Source of the DNA: Limnephilus marmoratus
Taxonomy: Eukaryota; Arthropoda; Insecta; Trichoptera; Limnephilidae
NCBI GenBank assembly: GCA_917880885.1
Contig: OU862906.1
Location: 58,322,665 to 58,386,664 of the forward strand
Length of the DNA: 64,000 bases
Direction: 5' to 3'
Positions 62,748 to 64,000 of this stretch are shown here, piece after piece. The notes under the pieces are model-generated. The model was not told the DNA's origin and ran no database searches. It worked only from the letters and a program-made list of their open reading frames with translations. Within the stretch, counting starts at the first letter, position 1; the number at the start of each line of letters is the position of its first letter. A program made the position numbers and the translations under genes.

Positions 62748-63584
62748 TATTTTTGAACGGTGTCCTATGATGTAAATAAATATTATGTTTATATAGATAC
62801 ATAGTTTAATTTCATATTATCCATCCTTCATCCTGTAATTTTCTTTTTCTTTTTTTCGATTTTTTTTTTCCACCAACTCTACTTTATAATATCTTTAATC
62901 GTCTATTTTTTTCTGTATGTAACATGAATTTTATGCGGAAATTTTGCTGGTTCATGCAACCATATACATGTAGATAATTAGTTTAAAAAAATGTACGACC
63001 GTTTCGCTAAAAAATAAAAAAAGCTATGTACGATCCTTTAAGAAATGAAGACATGCACGAAGAATAAGAGTCTGACGTAAACGAAATAAGTATCTAATAT
63101 TGGAAAACTTCGTGCTCTTTAGAATTTTAGATTGTCAAGGCTAATTTGACAACGGAAATTCACTTACCGTGCAGTAGTTTTCTATTTACAATAAATCCTA
63201 AGTTGCTCTTACTTTTAGAGGAAGGTTTATTAAAGGAGCATGGTAAGTAAAATAAAAAAAAACATTTTACATTATTCAAAAAACATTTCATAAGAATCTG
63301 TTCCGTCGAAACTCTAAATTTAGACTTTATCCTTCTCGACAGCAAGCTATGAAATATCCATATTGCATAAACTTAATAGAATTCGCTCGCCACCACGGGC
63401 TTGTTCCTGTAAGGTTTTGTAGGTATGTACTTGAGCATTGATGTAAAACTACAAAAAGGCTTGAATTTCACGTACCCACGTGAATAACACATGAATTACA
63501 CATAGACGGAATTATACTTGGAAAAAATTAAACGTATGGATAATTACACCTAAACTTTAATTATACATGTTAAAAAAACCGTTT
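62748..63584. other. No gene seen
   Basis: AT-rich, non-coding. Confidence 0.4.
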
Positions 63585-64000
63585 TTAACTAACTAACTAA
63601 CCATCACGCCGTTTCCCCGAAGGGGTAAGTAGAGAGGACAGACCGCCAAAGAACTCGATCTTGGCACACGCTCTTTGCCTCGTTCATAAACATTCATCGT
63701 CTCATACATGCTCTTCATTATTTTGACTCTTGACATGGCACGACTCAAGTATCTGATTCACTTGGTAGTTCTTTGTCTTTCTCGGTCGTTCTCGAATTCT
63801 TTTACCATTCACATTTGCGTCATGAATTCTCCTTACACTCCTTTCCTCGTCCATTCGCTCTACTTGAACCATTTGAGCGACTCTTTCGCAATCTTACTCA
63901 TTACGCTTACATCAACCTTTCATTCTTTGCGGAACTCCACGTTTTACACACGATCGTACATGGTTTTACCACACATACGCCTCAGGGAACTCATTTCTAC
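63585..64000 (-). pseudogene. RTE-like LINE C-terminus, minus, runs off window
   Basis: Inverse relative of 2290-2690: (TAAC)n, then the complement of CCCTTCGGGGAAACGGCGTG. On minus the coding has frameshifts but keeps the same tail (KEWR.. / VQVERMDEERSVRRIHDANV-like reading, RERPRKTKN). It continues past the right edge. Confidence 0.8.

Overview
The window is eukaryotic nuclear DNA, almost certainly from an insect. It is AT-rich, with no operons and no intact host gene that I can recognise, and it is packed with decayed transposable elements. Support for an insect: arrays of CCTAA, the complement of the insect telomere repeat TTAGG, at three places; a mariner with insect-type ends; jockey-, RTE- and I-clade LINEs; tRNA-headed SINEs; Helitron ends; and Penelope-like elements (PLEs). 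The order (Lepidoptera, Hemiptera or other) cannot be fixed from the sequence. No confident rRNA, functional tRNA, CRISPR or host protein-coding gene was seen.

Layout. 0-6 kb: a PLE end, RTE-clade remnants, an IS630-like transposase relic and the best LINE copy, named J1 here (about 3653-5690, minus). 6-17 kb: a perfect 23-bp hairpin, SINE pieces, a dead mariner, an I-clade LINE tail with RNase H, a Helitron 3' end, an inverted pair of tRNA-like SINEs, and a second J1 copy. 17-24 kb: a solo LTR with a 25-bp minisatellite (18140-19019), an end-complete but gutted mariner (19618-20902) carrying a 281-bp fold-back, LINE 3' UTR arrays and a second Helitron end. 24-35 kb: a long hairpin, the first telomere-core fold-back element (25458-25724), a jockey-like RT with one stop (J2, 28029-29414), and a 4.85-kb element with 0.96-kb inverted termini carrying a broken PIN-like nuclease gene (29692-34544). 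35-50 kb: an 18-bp satellite split by a 1.95-kb transposon, nested SINEs, the second fold-back element (46153-46636), and another LINE 3' end. 50-64 kb: PLE pieces with hammerhead ribozyme motifs, the third fold-back element (50979-51499), a twice-nested J1 copy, an 85-bp perfect PLE palindrome, two converging PLE/SINE blocks, a non-autonomous hAT, and a final RTE tail.

Interactions. SINE families A and B end in sequence resembling the J1 3' tail, and for B the match includes the hairpin GGCCCTGAGG...CCTCAGGGCC. They are therefore probably copied by the J1 reverse transcriptase. PLE ends carry type I hammerhead cores, which probably process PLE transcripts. The most novel signal is three fold-back elements, at 25.5, 46.2 and 51.0 kb. 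Each has inverted arms made of short tandem units around a (CCTAA)n core and is flanked by an 8-9 bp target duplication. The arm unit sequence differs completely between the three elements.
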